Shown in pieces: positions 11,831-21,023 of a DNA stretch of 64,000 nucleotides. Within the stretch, counting starts at the first letter, position 1, and each line of letters begins with the position of its first letter. The notes beneath the pieces are model-generated. The model saw only the letters and a program-made list of their open reading frames with translations. It was not told the origin of the DNA and ran no database searches. The translations under genes and the position numbers were made by a program. This stretch comes from Arthrobacter sp. Hiyo8 (lineage in GTDB: Bacteria > Actinomycetota > Actinomycetes > Actinomycetales > Micrococcaceae), in assembly GCA_001549895.1 (NCBI GenBank), contig AP014719.1:2480001-2544000 (forward strand). Reading direction: 5' to 3'.

Positions 11831-12481
11831 ATGGTTGAAATCACGGCAGCCGAACTGCAGGCGGCAGAGAAGATCTTCGGTGACCGGCTTGGCCTCGCCC
11901 AGCGGTACGTAGAACATTTGGCGACATCGGGAACCGAGCGCGGGCTGATAGGCCCGCGCGAGGTTCCCCGCCTATGGAGCCGGCACGTTCTCAATTGCGC
12001 CGTCATCGAGTCCGCGATTGCCCACGGAAGCCATGTTGCGGACGTCGGTTCCGGTGCGGGGCTTCCCGGCTTGTGCTTGGCGATTGCACGTCCCGATCTT
12101 GAACTCACGCTGATCGAGCCGCTGGAGCGGCGCGTCATTTGGCTTCAGGAAGTGGTGGACGACCTCGGGCTGGGCAACGTCACGGTCATGCGCACCCGCG
12201 CCGAGCTCGCAGTGGGCATGGTAGACGCGGACGTTGTCACGGCAAGGGCTGTCTCTGCCCTGTCCAAGCTTGCCGGCTTGACCATTCCTTTGCTTAACGG
12301 CAAGGGTGAAGTGGTTGCGATCAAGGGCCGCAGTGCTGCCGAGGAGATTGAGCAAGCAGCAAAAGTGATCCGCAGGCTCGGCGGCGTGGAAACGTCCGTT
12401 GTGGTTTGTGGGCAGGAGCTCCTGGAAGAACCCACCACAGTGGTGAGGATCGTCGTTAACAAACAGCGGAAGATCGCTTAG
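11831..12481 (+). CDS. rsmG: 16S rRNA (guanine527-N7)-methyltransferase RsmG (GidB)
   Basis: RsmG methylates G527 of 16S rRNA using S-adenosylmethionine; loss causes low-level streptomycin resistance in several species. The 216-aa protein from ATG at 11831 has RLWSRHVLNCAVIES, the SAM motif HVADVGSGAGLPGLCLAIA (from about residue 68) and ARAVSALSKLAGLTIPLL. It is intact and precedes parA by 80 bp. Confidence 0.96.
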   Translation: MVEITAAELQAAEKIFGDRLGLAQRYVEHLATSGTERGLIGPREVPRLWSRHVLNCAVIESAIAHGSHVADVGSGAGLPGLCLAIARPDLELTLIEPLERRVIWLQEVVDDLGLGNVTVMRTRAELAVGMVDADVVTARAVSALSKLAGLTIPLLNGKGEVVAIKGRSAAEEIEQAAKVIRRLGGVETSVVVCGQELLEEPTTVVRIVVNKQRKIA

Positions 12482-12561
12482 CTTCGGCGCTGTGTCCCGC
12501 GTGTCCGCAACTGAGCGGTTAAGCTAGAGAACGGCAGCTAGAGCCGAATGAGAGTGAGAGT

Positions 12562-13623
12562 GTGACAGTGGGCAGTAGCGAAACCTCCACCCAGCGGATC
12601 CCGCCATTTATTTCCTTGGGGTCGGCTCGGGCCATGGCTGCACCCTCGGCGTCTTTTGAATCTGCGCTGATGCGTACGAATTCGGTTGCGAACGCCGCTG
12701 TTTCACGTGAAACGCTGATCGTCGGACACGACAACGTCATGGACTCCATCGACGACTCCAGCCCTATCGCGCGGCAGCTCGCCAACGAAACCCGACGGCG
12801 CGAGCGCCTGGTGGGACGCGAGCTTCCCAAGCCGGAGAAGACCCGCATTTTCACCGTCTCCAATCAAAAAGGCGGCGTCGGAAAGACCACGACGACGGTC
12901 AATATTGCGGCTGCCCTCGCTTCCGCTGGGCTCAACGTCCTGGTGATCGACATCGATCCTCAGGGAAATGCGTCCACCGCGCTGGGTATTGAACACCACG
13001 CAGACGTCGACAGCATTTACGATGTGCTGATCAACGACCTTCCGCTGCGTGACGTTGTGGCTCCTTGCCCTGATATTCCGAATCTCATCTGTGCGCCGGC
13101 GACCATTCACTTGGCGGGCGCCGAAATCGAACTGGTCTCCCTCGTGGCACGCGAGCAGCGCCTGCGCCGGGCAATCGATGTCTATTCGAAGGAGCGCGCG
13201 AAGAACGGTGAAGGTCGCCTGGACTTCATCTTCATCGACTGCCCGCCCAGCCTGGGCCTGCTGACCGTCAACGCCTTCTGCGCGGCCAGCGAGGTACTCA
13301 TCCCGATCCAGTGTGAGTACTACGCCTTGGAGGGCCTGAGCCAGCTCCTCAAGAACATCGAAATGATCCAGAAGCACCTCAATGCTGATCTGGTCGTTTC
13401 CACCATCCTCCTCACTATGTACGACGGCCGCACCAATCTGGCCGCGCAGGTGGCTTCTGAAGTCCGTCAACATTTCCCGAATCAGGTTCTTGGCGCAGTG
13501 GTTCCCCGCTCCGTGCGTATCTCGGAGGCTCCGAGCTACCAACAGACGGTAATGACCTACGATCCGTCTTCCAGCGGCGCGTTGTCCTACATGGAAGCCG
13601 CCGCGGAAATCGCCGAGCGCTAG
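12562..13623 (+). CDS. parA: Chromosome partitioning ATPase ParA (Soj)
   Basis: ParA is a deviant Walker ATPase that works with ParB-parS complexes to segregate origins. GTG at 12562 gives 353 aa. The P-loop is KGGVGKTTT (103-111), with DIDPQGNASTALG and FIFIDCPPSLGLLTVNA further on. The roughly 90-residue N-terminal extension contains VSRET (47-51), which is encoded by a parS-type site (12699-12714). Later starts would remove this segment, so the start is the least certain part. It is followed by parB after 67 bp. Confidence 0.95.
   Translation: MTVGSSETSTQRIPPFISLGSARAMAAPSASFESALMRTNSVANAAVSRETLIVGHDNVMDSIDDSSPIARQLANETRRRERLVGRELPKPEKTRIFTVSNQKGGVGKTTTTVNIAAALASAGLNVLVIDIDPQGNASTALGIEHHADVDSIYDVLINDLPLRDVVAPCPDIPNLICAPATIHLAGAEIELVSLVAREQRLRRAIDVYSKERAKNGEGRLDFIFIDCPPSLGLLTVNAFCAASEVLIPIQCEYYALEGLSQLLKNIEMIQKHLNADLVVSTILLTMYDGRTNLAAQVASEVRQHFPNQVLGAVVPRSVRISEAPSYQQTVMTYDPSSSGALSYMEAAAEIAER
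12699..12714. other. parS: parS-type site inside parA
   Basis: TGTTTCACGTGAAACG, 15 of 16 bases to the bacterial parS consensus. It lies within the parA coding frame and is translated as VSRET. Confidence 0.9.
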
Positions 13624-13690
13624 ACTTCCTTAATCACTGCAATATCCTTGGCGGGCTCTATTCTTGCCATTCCACCGGAGGGACATACTA

Positions 13691-14886
13691 ATGAGCGAAA
13701 AGCGACGAGGCCTGGGTAGGGGTCTTGGGGCTCTCATTCCCAGCTCCGCTTCGGCCGGTGCATCGGGCAATGGCGTTCCGGCGTCCCGCCCCGTGGACCT
13801 CTTCTTCCCTGAGGCGCGCAAAGCCCGGAGGCGGTGGATACGCCTGAGGTGCCTGAAACCGAAGTAGCGAAGAGTTCCCCCTCTCGAGGCTCTTCGTCCA
13901 AGAGTACGACGGCGGCAAAGACGCCTGCTGCGAAGTCGCCATCCGCGAAGGTCACCACTGGTGAAGACCCGTCCGCGTCCGAACCGTCCGAGGCTCCTGC
14001 CGCTGCTGCTGGGAAAGCAGTTTCTGAATTCGCTCCGACAGAAGCGTCCGAGGTCCAGCTGGTCGAGGTTCCCGGCGCGCGCTTTGCCGAAATCCCGGTC
14101 GGGGACATTCATCCCAACCGCAAGCAGCCCCGCAGCGTCTTCGATGAGGACGACATGGCGGAGCTGGTTCACTCCGTCAAGGAAATAGGCGTTCTCCAGC
14201 CAATTGTTGTACGTACTTCAACCGAAAAGGGTGGAGAACCGTATGAGCTGGTGATGGGTGAGCGTCGATGGAGGGCTGTACAGGCTGCCGGGCTCGAAAC
14301 TATCCCGGCGATTGTCCGCGATACCAACGATGACGATCTCCTCCGTGATGCTTTGCTGGAGAACCTCCACCGGAGCCAACTGAACCCCTTGGAAGAAGCA
14401 GCTGCTTACCAGCAGCTCCTGGAAGACTTCGGCACCACACACGAGCAGCTGGCTGATCGAATCGGACGTTCGCGTCCCCAGGTGTCCAACACGCTCCGTC
14501 TCCTCAAGCTTCCTCCCTTGGTGCAACGGCGCGTTGCAGCCAGCGTGCTCTCGGCCGGCCACGCTCGTGCGCTGCTCGCTCTCCCGGACGCAGCCGCGAT
14601 GGAGCGTCTCGCTCAGAAGATTGTCTCCGAGGGTATGTCCGTACGGGCTACCGAGGAAGCAGTCGCGTTGTACCAGGATCCTACGGTGCCGCCCAAGAAC
14701 AGCATCCCGCGCCCCAATGCACGCCATGAGCGTCTCGACTACCTTGCTTCCTCCCTTTCGGATCGACTCGACACAAACGTCAAGATCACCTTGGGTGCGC
14801 GTAAGGGCCGGGTCAGTATTGAGTTCGCGAGCGTTGAAGATCTGAACCGCATCATGGATGTATTGTCGCCCGGGGACGAAGGCTAG
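13691..14886 (+). CDS. parB: Chromosome partitioning protein ParB, one frameshift
   Basis: ParB is the parS-binding CTPase clamp. The start is ATG at 13691 ([19 protein letters not shown]), the standard ParB opening. The frame breaks near 13825: adding one C to the GCCC run gives [19 protein letters not shown] and 1197 bp (398 aa). A long Ala/Pro/Ser linker leads to the core: [15 protein letters not shown], the CTP-binding [32 protein letters not shown], and the helix-turn-helix [22 protein letters not shown]. The C-terminal dimer domain ends [17 protein letters not shown]. The breaking lesion lies in the linker, so the conserved core is complete. Confidence 0.93.
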
Positions 14887-14907
14887 TCGCTGGATCTCTA
14901 CGGAATC

Positions 14908-14941
14908 GGGGTTTGCTTCTAATGGGGCAAGCCCCCTTTTT
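14908..14941 (+). terminator. Rho-independent terminator after parB
   Basis: A 9-bp stem (GGGGTTTGC at 14908-14916 with GCAAGCCCC at 14927-14935, one G-T pair), a 10-base loop and a run of five T. It begins 21 bases after the parB stop and marks the border of the gene-free region. Confidence 0.85.
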
Positions 14942-15291
14942 CGTTTAACGGTCGATCGAGGCGGGAATCGACATTCGGAGGATATCCGGCCACGTTTCTC
15001 GCGCTGACTGGCGACGATTCGCTCCGCGGATGCCCTCGATGTGCATCCGGGGGCTGTGGATGGCTTTTGCAGCAAACTGGGATCCGTTGCCCTTTCTGCA
15101 AACGGGGTCAGGTGACGGCCGCCCTTGCCTGGAATGGAGCAAGCCGCCACCCGCTCTTCTCAACGATGCTTCGCTGTAAGACTTTCCGCTGCGTCTTATC
15201 CCTCGTACGTGGCGCGCCTTCGCGCCCGCGGGGTCGGCGGCAAGCGATCTTCCCGTTTGGAACGATCGGGGCTGCTGCGGATCTAGTCGGG

Positions 15292-15307
15292 TGTTTCACG
15301 CGAAACG
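15292..15307. other. parS: parS-like site, group I (degenerate)
   Basis: TGTTTCACGCGAAACG, 14 of 16 to consensus; the central CACGTG is changed to CACGCG, so binding may be weak. Confidence 0.6.
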
Positions 15308-15515
15308 AACAGACTTTAGTGCACAGAAGGCAAGAGTCCGCTTATCGTTGACCGGATGAGCTGCAGTTCGAGTCTCTAGTAGGCGATTGAATACTTGGGC
15401 GCCTTCTTCCCTGCATCCCTTTCGCACTGATTGAGAGTTCGCCTCCGCTCCTGGCGTGTTCGAGATATGCTCCTTCATGCCTAGCCGCCAGGTTCCTTAT
15501 GGGCCCATACCCCGG

Positions 15516-15531
15516 CGTTTCACGTGAAACA
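15516..15531. other. parS: parS site, group I
   Basis: CGTTTCACGTGAAACA, 15 of 16 to consensus. Confidence 0.9.
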
Positions 15532-15854
15532 ACACAGCTTGCCGGCCGTCAGATTGACCGTCACCCGGATCTCCCTCGGCTAGAGCGCAGGGGCTTCGCC
15601 AACACTTCGCTGCGGACTCAGGTATCTGCTGTCCTGGATCGATTTGTTCTCTGGCGTTCGGTTCAGCTTCGTCCCTTCTCTCGTGTTGTACCCGCGCGAG
15701 GCGGACTTGTGGACAAGAGCTGAACAACGTCCAGCTGACATGTCGTGCGCGCAGAGATCGCGACCATGCCGATCAACGGCACCCGGTATTTAGGGATGGT
15801 TCAGAATGCGGGAGCAGCCAGTTAGGGACTCCTTCCCCGCACAGCAGTGGCCAC

Positions 15855-15870
15855 TGTTTCACGTGGAACA
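15855..15870. other. parS: parS-like site, group I
   Basis: TGTTTCACGTGGAACA, 15 of 16; the single change breaks the symmetry of the inner palindrome. Confidence 0.75.
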
Positions 15871-15996
15871 GGAAGAGCACCAGACGGGGCCTCGCATAGC
15901 TGGAGTTCGGCTAATCCCCGTGAGCTCGTTTGGTTAGGACACTAGTCTGTCAGTGGGCCGGTAGCCAGTGCTTCTGTAGTGGATAGCGACTTGCTC

Positions 15997-16012
15997 TGTT
16001 TCACGTGAAACG
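15997..16012. other. parS: parS site, group I
   Basis: TGTTTCACGTGAAACG, 15 of 16 to consensus; same sequence as the site inside parA. Confidence 0.9.
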
Positions 16013-17778
16013 AAGCGGCGCAGTCTGGGCTGTGGGGTTCAGGGCGAGACACCCAAGGTAATTGGTAGTCGACTCGCAGAACGACGTGAATCTCCAAGAC
16101 GCGGCTTCGTAGCGTGTCTCACCGGCTGGTGGTTTTCCGCTTTGGTTCTTTCAATTCACCGTCCATAAGGTGATGCTTCGGCATTTCGGCGCCGCCATCT
16201 GGCCTGTCAAAGGAGCTGGCGCTCTGGCCTAAAGCCACTGAGCGAAACCTCCAGATGGTGGCGATGGCCCGATGATGCCTTCGCATCCGCCATTCTCGAG
16301 CGCCGAACTGACTCCTCTCGGCGCTAGCCTCCCCCTGCGGTGGACTACGATCACACTCAGCGCCAGGCCAGTTGGCTGCGCGCGGAAGGCCAAGAAGTAG
16401 TTCTGTTGGGCGCTTGATGCCGGCAATCGCGCGTCCGTTCAGCTTCCTCCTCCACTTCCCCTCCAGCGTGAGGTGGGCTTCAATGGCGCTCTGCTCGCGT
16501 CAGGTGCAGGCGGGTGCGCGGCTCACTGTGGCGGTTGGGCACCAATAGATGCAATGCAGAAAGGTGCTCTGCGAGTCTTGAACGCCGAAGGATCAGGGGC
16601 CGGTCACGGTGTGTGGGAAGGTCGCGGCGGAGTTGCCTCCGACAGCGCAGCGTCACGTGAGGGGTTGTAGTTCTCTTGCCGGAGGTGTCTGTCGCATGCG
16701 TCGACGACCGATGACGGCAAGCGTAAGGTTCGGATCGAGCCCATGCTGAACCCTCGTGAACTCCGACACATGCGACGCGCGGTCGAGGTCGGCGCTCGGA
16801 TACCGCTTCCCTGTTTGGATACAAGGTGAGATCGATACAAGCAAAGTGCCCTCTGGGTAGATTGCATCTCGCTCCGGAACAATAGGCCGGTCCGGTCTGG
16901 GTAGACATCAACGTTGTTCCATGCCCGATGCAGGTAAGCAGGCAAGACTGCTCACAAACGTCCCGGCCCGTGGGATGGAAGTCGTCCAATTTGTGCCGCC
17001 GGCTCGGGCCGTGACTCAAGGACCGGTAGGGTCAGCGGATCCAGACGTAGCCTCACCGCATTCCCTCTGTACGCCTGAACTCGCCGGCTTCGTGTGTAGG
17101 AGTGTTCTCGTTGGAGCTGAGACCAGCTTCCATGCCGGGAGTCGGACTGGTGATTCGTGCCCTTGTACTAGTCGCGTGATCGCCGGGAAGGAGTTGAAGG
17201 AGCGTCTGCTCCCCCAGGCTCGTAACCAGAGTGCGCCCTCGTGCCTTGAATGTGGTCTTACTGCCTCCGGGCCAACTCTTGCGTCGCAGCGCTTTCGCTG
17301 TGACGGTTCTTTCGTTGGCTCACGCGTTCGCGTTATGTGAGTGACGCGAGGCAAGGTGGATGGTCGTCAACCCATGCGGAGGAACAAGTATGTTGTTGAA
17401 AGCACTGGAAGCGGTGACGCGCTTGAACCTGGACCCGACACGGCATCCTCGTGCTCGCGCGAATCAGGTGGGTGTGGCTTTGAGCACTGGTTAGTGATGC
17501 GCAGTGTTTGCGTCCGCTGGTTCACATGACCATCCGAATTCTGGGGTAGTACGCGGACCGGTCTCTCAGCGCGTCATCGAAGGAACACTGAGTCTGCCCC
17601 GGCCACTTCATTCGGAAGATCGGCTGGAAATATTGACGGTTCTAAGGGCTGACGATGACGCAAGATGGAAGCGTCGTGTGGAGCTGGCTCCGTGTACGAA
17701 AGTGAAGATTTGCTCCGCCCGCAGGATGTGTACACGTCCTGCGCCACAAGAAGCCGCTGTTGAAAAGTCTGAGAGCAG

Positions 17779-17815
17779 CGGTGGATATCTCTGTGGATAA
17801 CTTTGTTGATAAGTC
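17779..17815. repeat. DnaA-box module, copy 1
   Basis: Begins GCGGTGGATATC and contains TGTGGATAA (17792-17800, full DnaA-box match) and TGTTGATAA (17804-17812, one mismatch), 12 bases apart on the same strand. Nearly identical to 18111-18148. A perfect parS follows 92 bases later. Confidence 0.75.
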
Positions 17816-17906
17816 TGCCAGGTTTAAGTGTAGACAGCGAGCATCGTCTGGGTCTGTATCTGGCTGGCGGTCATAGTCCTTTGAAGCTCGTGTTCTTCGA
17901 TCGCTC

Positions 17907-17922
17907 TGTTTCACGTGAAACA
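17907..17922. other. parS: parS site, group II (perfect)
   Basis: TGTTTCACGTGAAACA, identical to the consensus. Flanking bases extend the symmetry to a 24-bp palindrome (17903-17926). Confidence 0.95.
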
Positions 17923-18110
17923 GAGCCATGGTCTTGAAGCTGGCCATTTTCATCCGAATTTGGCCTGATTTTGGGCGGTTGATCGCCCTTTGCGAGCATT
18001 TCGGGCCCGCGTTCGATCTGATTTGACCTGCGGAGCTGGATGTCGCCTTGATTCGCACTGGTCGCGCCCAATACGCGGGTAGGAGGAGTTGTTCGAACTG
18101 ACCCATTCAT

Positions 18111-18148
18111 GCGGTGGATATCGCTGTGGATAACTTTGTGCATAACTT
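18111..18148. repeat. DnaA-box module, copy 2
   Basis: Begins GCGGTGGATATC and contains TGTGGATAA (18125-18133) and TGTGCATAA (18137-18145) with the same 12-base step as copy 1. A third GGTGGATATCC lies at 18160-18170. A parS site follows 160 bases later. Confidence 0.75.
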
Positions 18149-18307
18149 CTGACTGAACGGTGGATATCCGGCGCAGCCTCGACGCAGCCGCTGCGGAAGG
18201 CCGTCCCATGTTGGGGACTAGTATCGCCACTTTGATCGCCTATCGACGGGACCCCACGGGCTCCCAAGCCTAACGTGACCGGCGTTTTGAGCGGCCGGAC
18301 ATAGTCA

Positions 18308-18323
18308 TGTTTCACGTGAAACG
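18308..18323. other. parS: parS site, group II
   Basis: TGTTTCACGTGAAACG, 15 of 16 to consensus. Confidence 0.9.
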
Positions 18324-18470
18324 ACGTCAGCCGACGGAGAAATTCTCGACCCTCAAGGCGGTACCGAGACGTCTCGGATGCAGGTCTGGGAGTACATCAA
18401 CATGGGCCTTGGACGAAGGCTGGTCCGCCGAGTTAGTGTCCGTCCACGGGACCAGCGAGTAGTCGCGCCC

Positions 18471-18492
18471 GCCTTCGATCTAGATCGAAGGC
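18471..18492. repeat. 22-bp perfect palindrome
   Basis: The half-site GCCTTCGATCT is followed directly by its exact reverse complement AGATCGAAGGC. No gene is near. It could be a protein binding site or a cruciform; function unknown. Confidence 0.7.
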
Positions 18493-19825
18493 ACGGACGC
18501 TTGTCCTGGGTCCAGCTTGAGTCCCACTTTCACGGGCGAAAGATCGGTGGACGATCGCCATGTACGCGCGACGAGCGAATCCTCAGCCATGGGATCTGTG
18601 GTCCGATCTTCAGCCTGTACAACCGGGCGCACCTTACGCTCCAGGATGTGCACCGGTCCTTCAATACGCGCTAGACGTTTCGCGCCCCGCAAGTACCGAA
18701 TGCCCTTCATCGCCCCCACGTTCCGCGCTCCCCGCGGTCGAATCGGACCGTTCCCACTCCTGTCTGTGCCGGCTGTTTAAGCTCATGGAAGCGGTGTCAG
18801 GGCGGCCTGTCCTGTCCCTATGCGGTGTCCGCGGTTGCTGCGTGTCTGGATGATCACCCCCACGAGCCCGCAGTTGGTGTCTGAGTGCCTCCGCGCTGTG
18901 AGGCCGCCAGGTCGGAAGGAGGGGCAAATTCAGCCGAAGTCCAGGCAATAGTTCGCTCAGCGGAGGTCCGTCGTCGGTTCTGGGCTCGGGGTTTATGAAC
19001 AAGCACCACTGTTCCCGGTTCGATGCAGAGTTGCCTACGGTGCGGTACTGAGTTGCCTCGGACGACTGTCCGACGTTGGAATTGCGCGTGGAAACTGCCG
19101 GACGAGCTTAGTGAGCGGGAGCGTGGCTTCAGCCAGACCGGACCCCATGCCAATTCGAAACACGATCTGTCCATCGGGCCTAGCCTTCGAGAGGCAGCCC
19201 GCCACGCTCGGGCATGGTTCGGTCGCCTGGTCACGATTCAACCCCCACAATGACGTGAAGGGGGCAAATGGACGTCTGTTATGGCGTGCCGTTTTCCCGG
19301 CCGCCGCCCCCGCAGGAGGTTGATGCAATGCTGATCTTCTTACCCTGTGCGAATGATGGCTACTCGAGAAGATCCGGGCGGCTGGCCTGAAGGCGCAATC
19401 TTCAATGTCGCCCTTGTGGGTTCACCATGCAAGCTGCCCTCGAAGGCAGGCGCGCGGCCGGCGACAGGCGCGCGCGCATCTGAACCACTCTCACGCGCCA
19501 AGAAGCCAACGTCACGCTGCAAGATGCCAAACATCAGTCCTGGCGCCATTGAGAGAGATGTCTCTGCACAATGCCTTCCCGCACGCCTCACGGTGTATCC
19601 AGCCCAAGTGCACCGGTGGATCATCTTCTCTCAGTCCCTTGTCAGCAGCCTTCTTTAAAGTCTCCGATCGGAAAGCTACTGCGGACGCTGCACAGGAAGG
19701 GACTGAGTCCTTAGGCGCGGAAGCCCGCATTTATGCAGACAGACACCCTAAATTGATTGATCGCGGTTGTATAACACCGGTTTCCGCAGAAACTAGGCGC
19801 CTCGATGCATCATCGCGCCACCGAA

Positions 19826-19939
19826 GGCGCCGTCTGGACACACCGGGAAGTGCGTGCGACGAGGGCGCCGTCTGGACACACCGGGCAGTGCGTGCGACGA
19901 GGGCGCCGTCTGGACACACCGGGCAGTGCGTGCGACGAA
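19826..19939. repeat. Three tandem copies of a 38-bp unit
   Basis: Units at 19826-19863, 19864-19901 and 19902-19939. Each starts GGCGCCGTCTGGACACACCG and ends GTGCGTGCGACGA. Unit 1 differs from the others by one base (GGGAAG for GGGCAG); the last base of unit 3 also differs. There are no spacers, so this is not a CRISPR array. Confidence 0.9.
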
Positions 19940-20151
19940 CCCAAGACCCAGGCTAATTGCCTTGGCATCCGCAAGATGAAGCGGAGACTACCAAGGACCA
20001 GTCATCCCGCGAGTGGGAACTGAAGCTTCTCTCGGCCATGCGTGAGTCGCCGTGTTGACGCATGTCGCGGCGGGACCTTACGCGCGAATCGTCCGTCAGC
20101 CCGCACCCAGTCAGCCCGAATGATGTGCGGGATGCTCTCCGGACAGATCGC

Positions 20152-20167
20152 CGTTTCACGTGAAACA
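20152..20167. other. parS: parS site, group III
   Basis: CGTTTCACGTGAAACA, 15 of 16 to consensus. Confidence 0.9.
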
Positions 20168-20384
20168 TGAAGCACGGAAGGGCGCGCTGGCGATACGCAT
20201 ATGTACCGGTGTCGAATGGCCCGGAGCGTGCACGTGCACTCACCAAGTGGTGATTCCAAGTGGCGAGCAGGAAGCGGCGTTCAGTGGTTCCGAGAAAACG
20301 GGAACCTAGCCCAACTTGAGTGCGGCAGCGCTGGAGCCCGCCAGCCCGGAACGTGCCCGCAGCTCTCGTATCGATCAGCTATTA

Positions 20385-20400
20385 CGTTTCACGTGAAACC
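20385..20400. other. parS: parS site, group III
   Basis: CGTTTCACGTGAAACC, 14 of 16; the 12-base core TTTCACGTGAAA is intact. Confidence 0.85.
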
Positions 20401-20482
20401 GCGTCAGTTTCTACTTTCATGCATTTCTGGCCACTCGGAATTGGAAATCGACGTGCAGTTCGAGGACAAGAGTCGGTAGCTA

Positions 20483-20498
20483 CGTTTCACGTGAAACG
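20483..20498. other. parS: parS site, group III
   Basis: CGTTTCACGTGAAACG, 14 of 16; intact core. It starts 98 bases after the previous site. Confidence 0.85.
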
Positions 20499-20581
20499 GT
20501 GCGTGTACCGAGTGCAAAAAGGTACCTGTCTGGAATTGATTCAATTTGGGAGCTTTCCTAGATCGTATGAGTGGACAACGC

Positions 20582-20597
20582 GGTTTCACGTGAAACA
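20582..20597. other. parS: parS site, group III
   Basis: GGTTTCACGTGAAACA, 15 of 16; it starts 99 bases after the previous site. Confidence 0.88.
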
Positions 20598-20946
20598 GTG
20601 GAATGGAGGACTTCGTCGTTGACCGATCCCGCGGGCCACGCAGGTGTGTGGACCCCTCGGCATCGGTCCTGCCTTAGGAGACTCGACAGTAGTCCCCCTG
20701 TCCCCTTTGCTCTTTGCCGTACTTTCCCGGCAATTGCCCCACCACTGCCCGGTTCCAGCTCAGCAACGGACCCCACGACTATCTATGCCGTCTCCCAAAA
20801 GAACTGCCTGTTTTGAAATTGAAATAGGTCACAAAAGGCGGAGCCAAACTTAGGACAGCCGCCGCGCGTACCAGTGACCACCAATACCCCAGCAATCACC
20901 ACCGGCGGCGAGGCTTTGGACCCAGGACCGTGTGCCCGAAGGCACG

Positions 20947-20987
20947 AAAAAGCCGGTGGCCTTCGCTCAAGAGCGAAAACCACCGGC
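20947..20987 (-). terminator. Terminator after trxA
   Basis: Read on the minus strand: stem GCCGGTGG / CCACCGGC (20980-20987 with 20952-20959), with further pairing GCTC/GAGC inside the loop, followed by TTTTT. It lies 36 bases after the trxA stop. Confidence 0.85.
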
Positions 20988-21023
20988 CGAATCAGAGGCG
21001 CCCGCTAAGGGACGCCAGACGTC

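Larger units (their letters stand above)
14942..20946. other. Gene-free 6-kb region with clustered parS sites
   Basis: No frame here gives a protein I recognise or one with a convincing ribosome binding site plus genome-like codon use. The short frames present are scattered on all strands, and several consist partly of parS read-through (FHVKR, VSRET). It holds ten parS-type sites (15292-20597), two DnaA-box modules (17779-17815, 18111-18148), a 22-bp palindrome (18471-18492) and three tandem 38-bp units (19826-19939). In M. tuberculosis this position, between trx genes and parB, holds cwlM; nothing like it is seen here. A centromere-like role is inferred. Confidence 0.8.

Noticed and set aside
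16650-16661. CGTCACGTGAGG as another parS site
   Set aside because: Only the central CACGTG is shared; outer bases do not match the consensus.
19826-19939. CRISPR array
   Set aside because: The 38-bp units are directly joined without spacers, and no cas gene is present in the window.
14942-20946. Several 60-180 codon frames in the parS region (for example 16921-17340 +, 17642-18106 -, 19405-19956 +)
   Set aside because: No family motif, no good ribosome binding site, codon use unlike the genome, and several owe sequence to parS (FHVKR/VSRET) or the 38-bp repeat.
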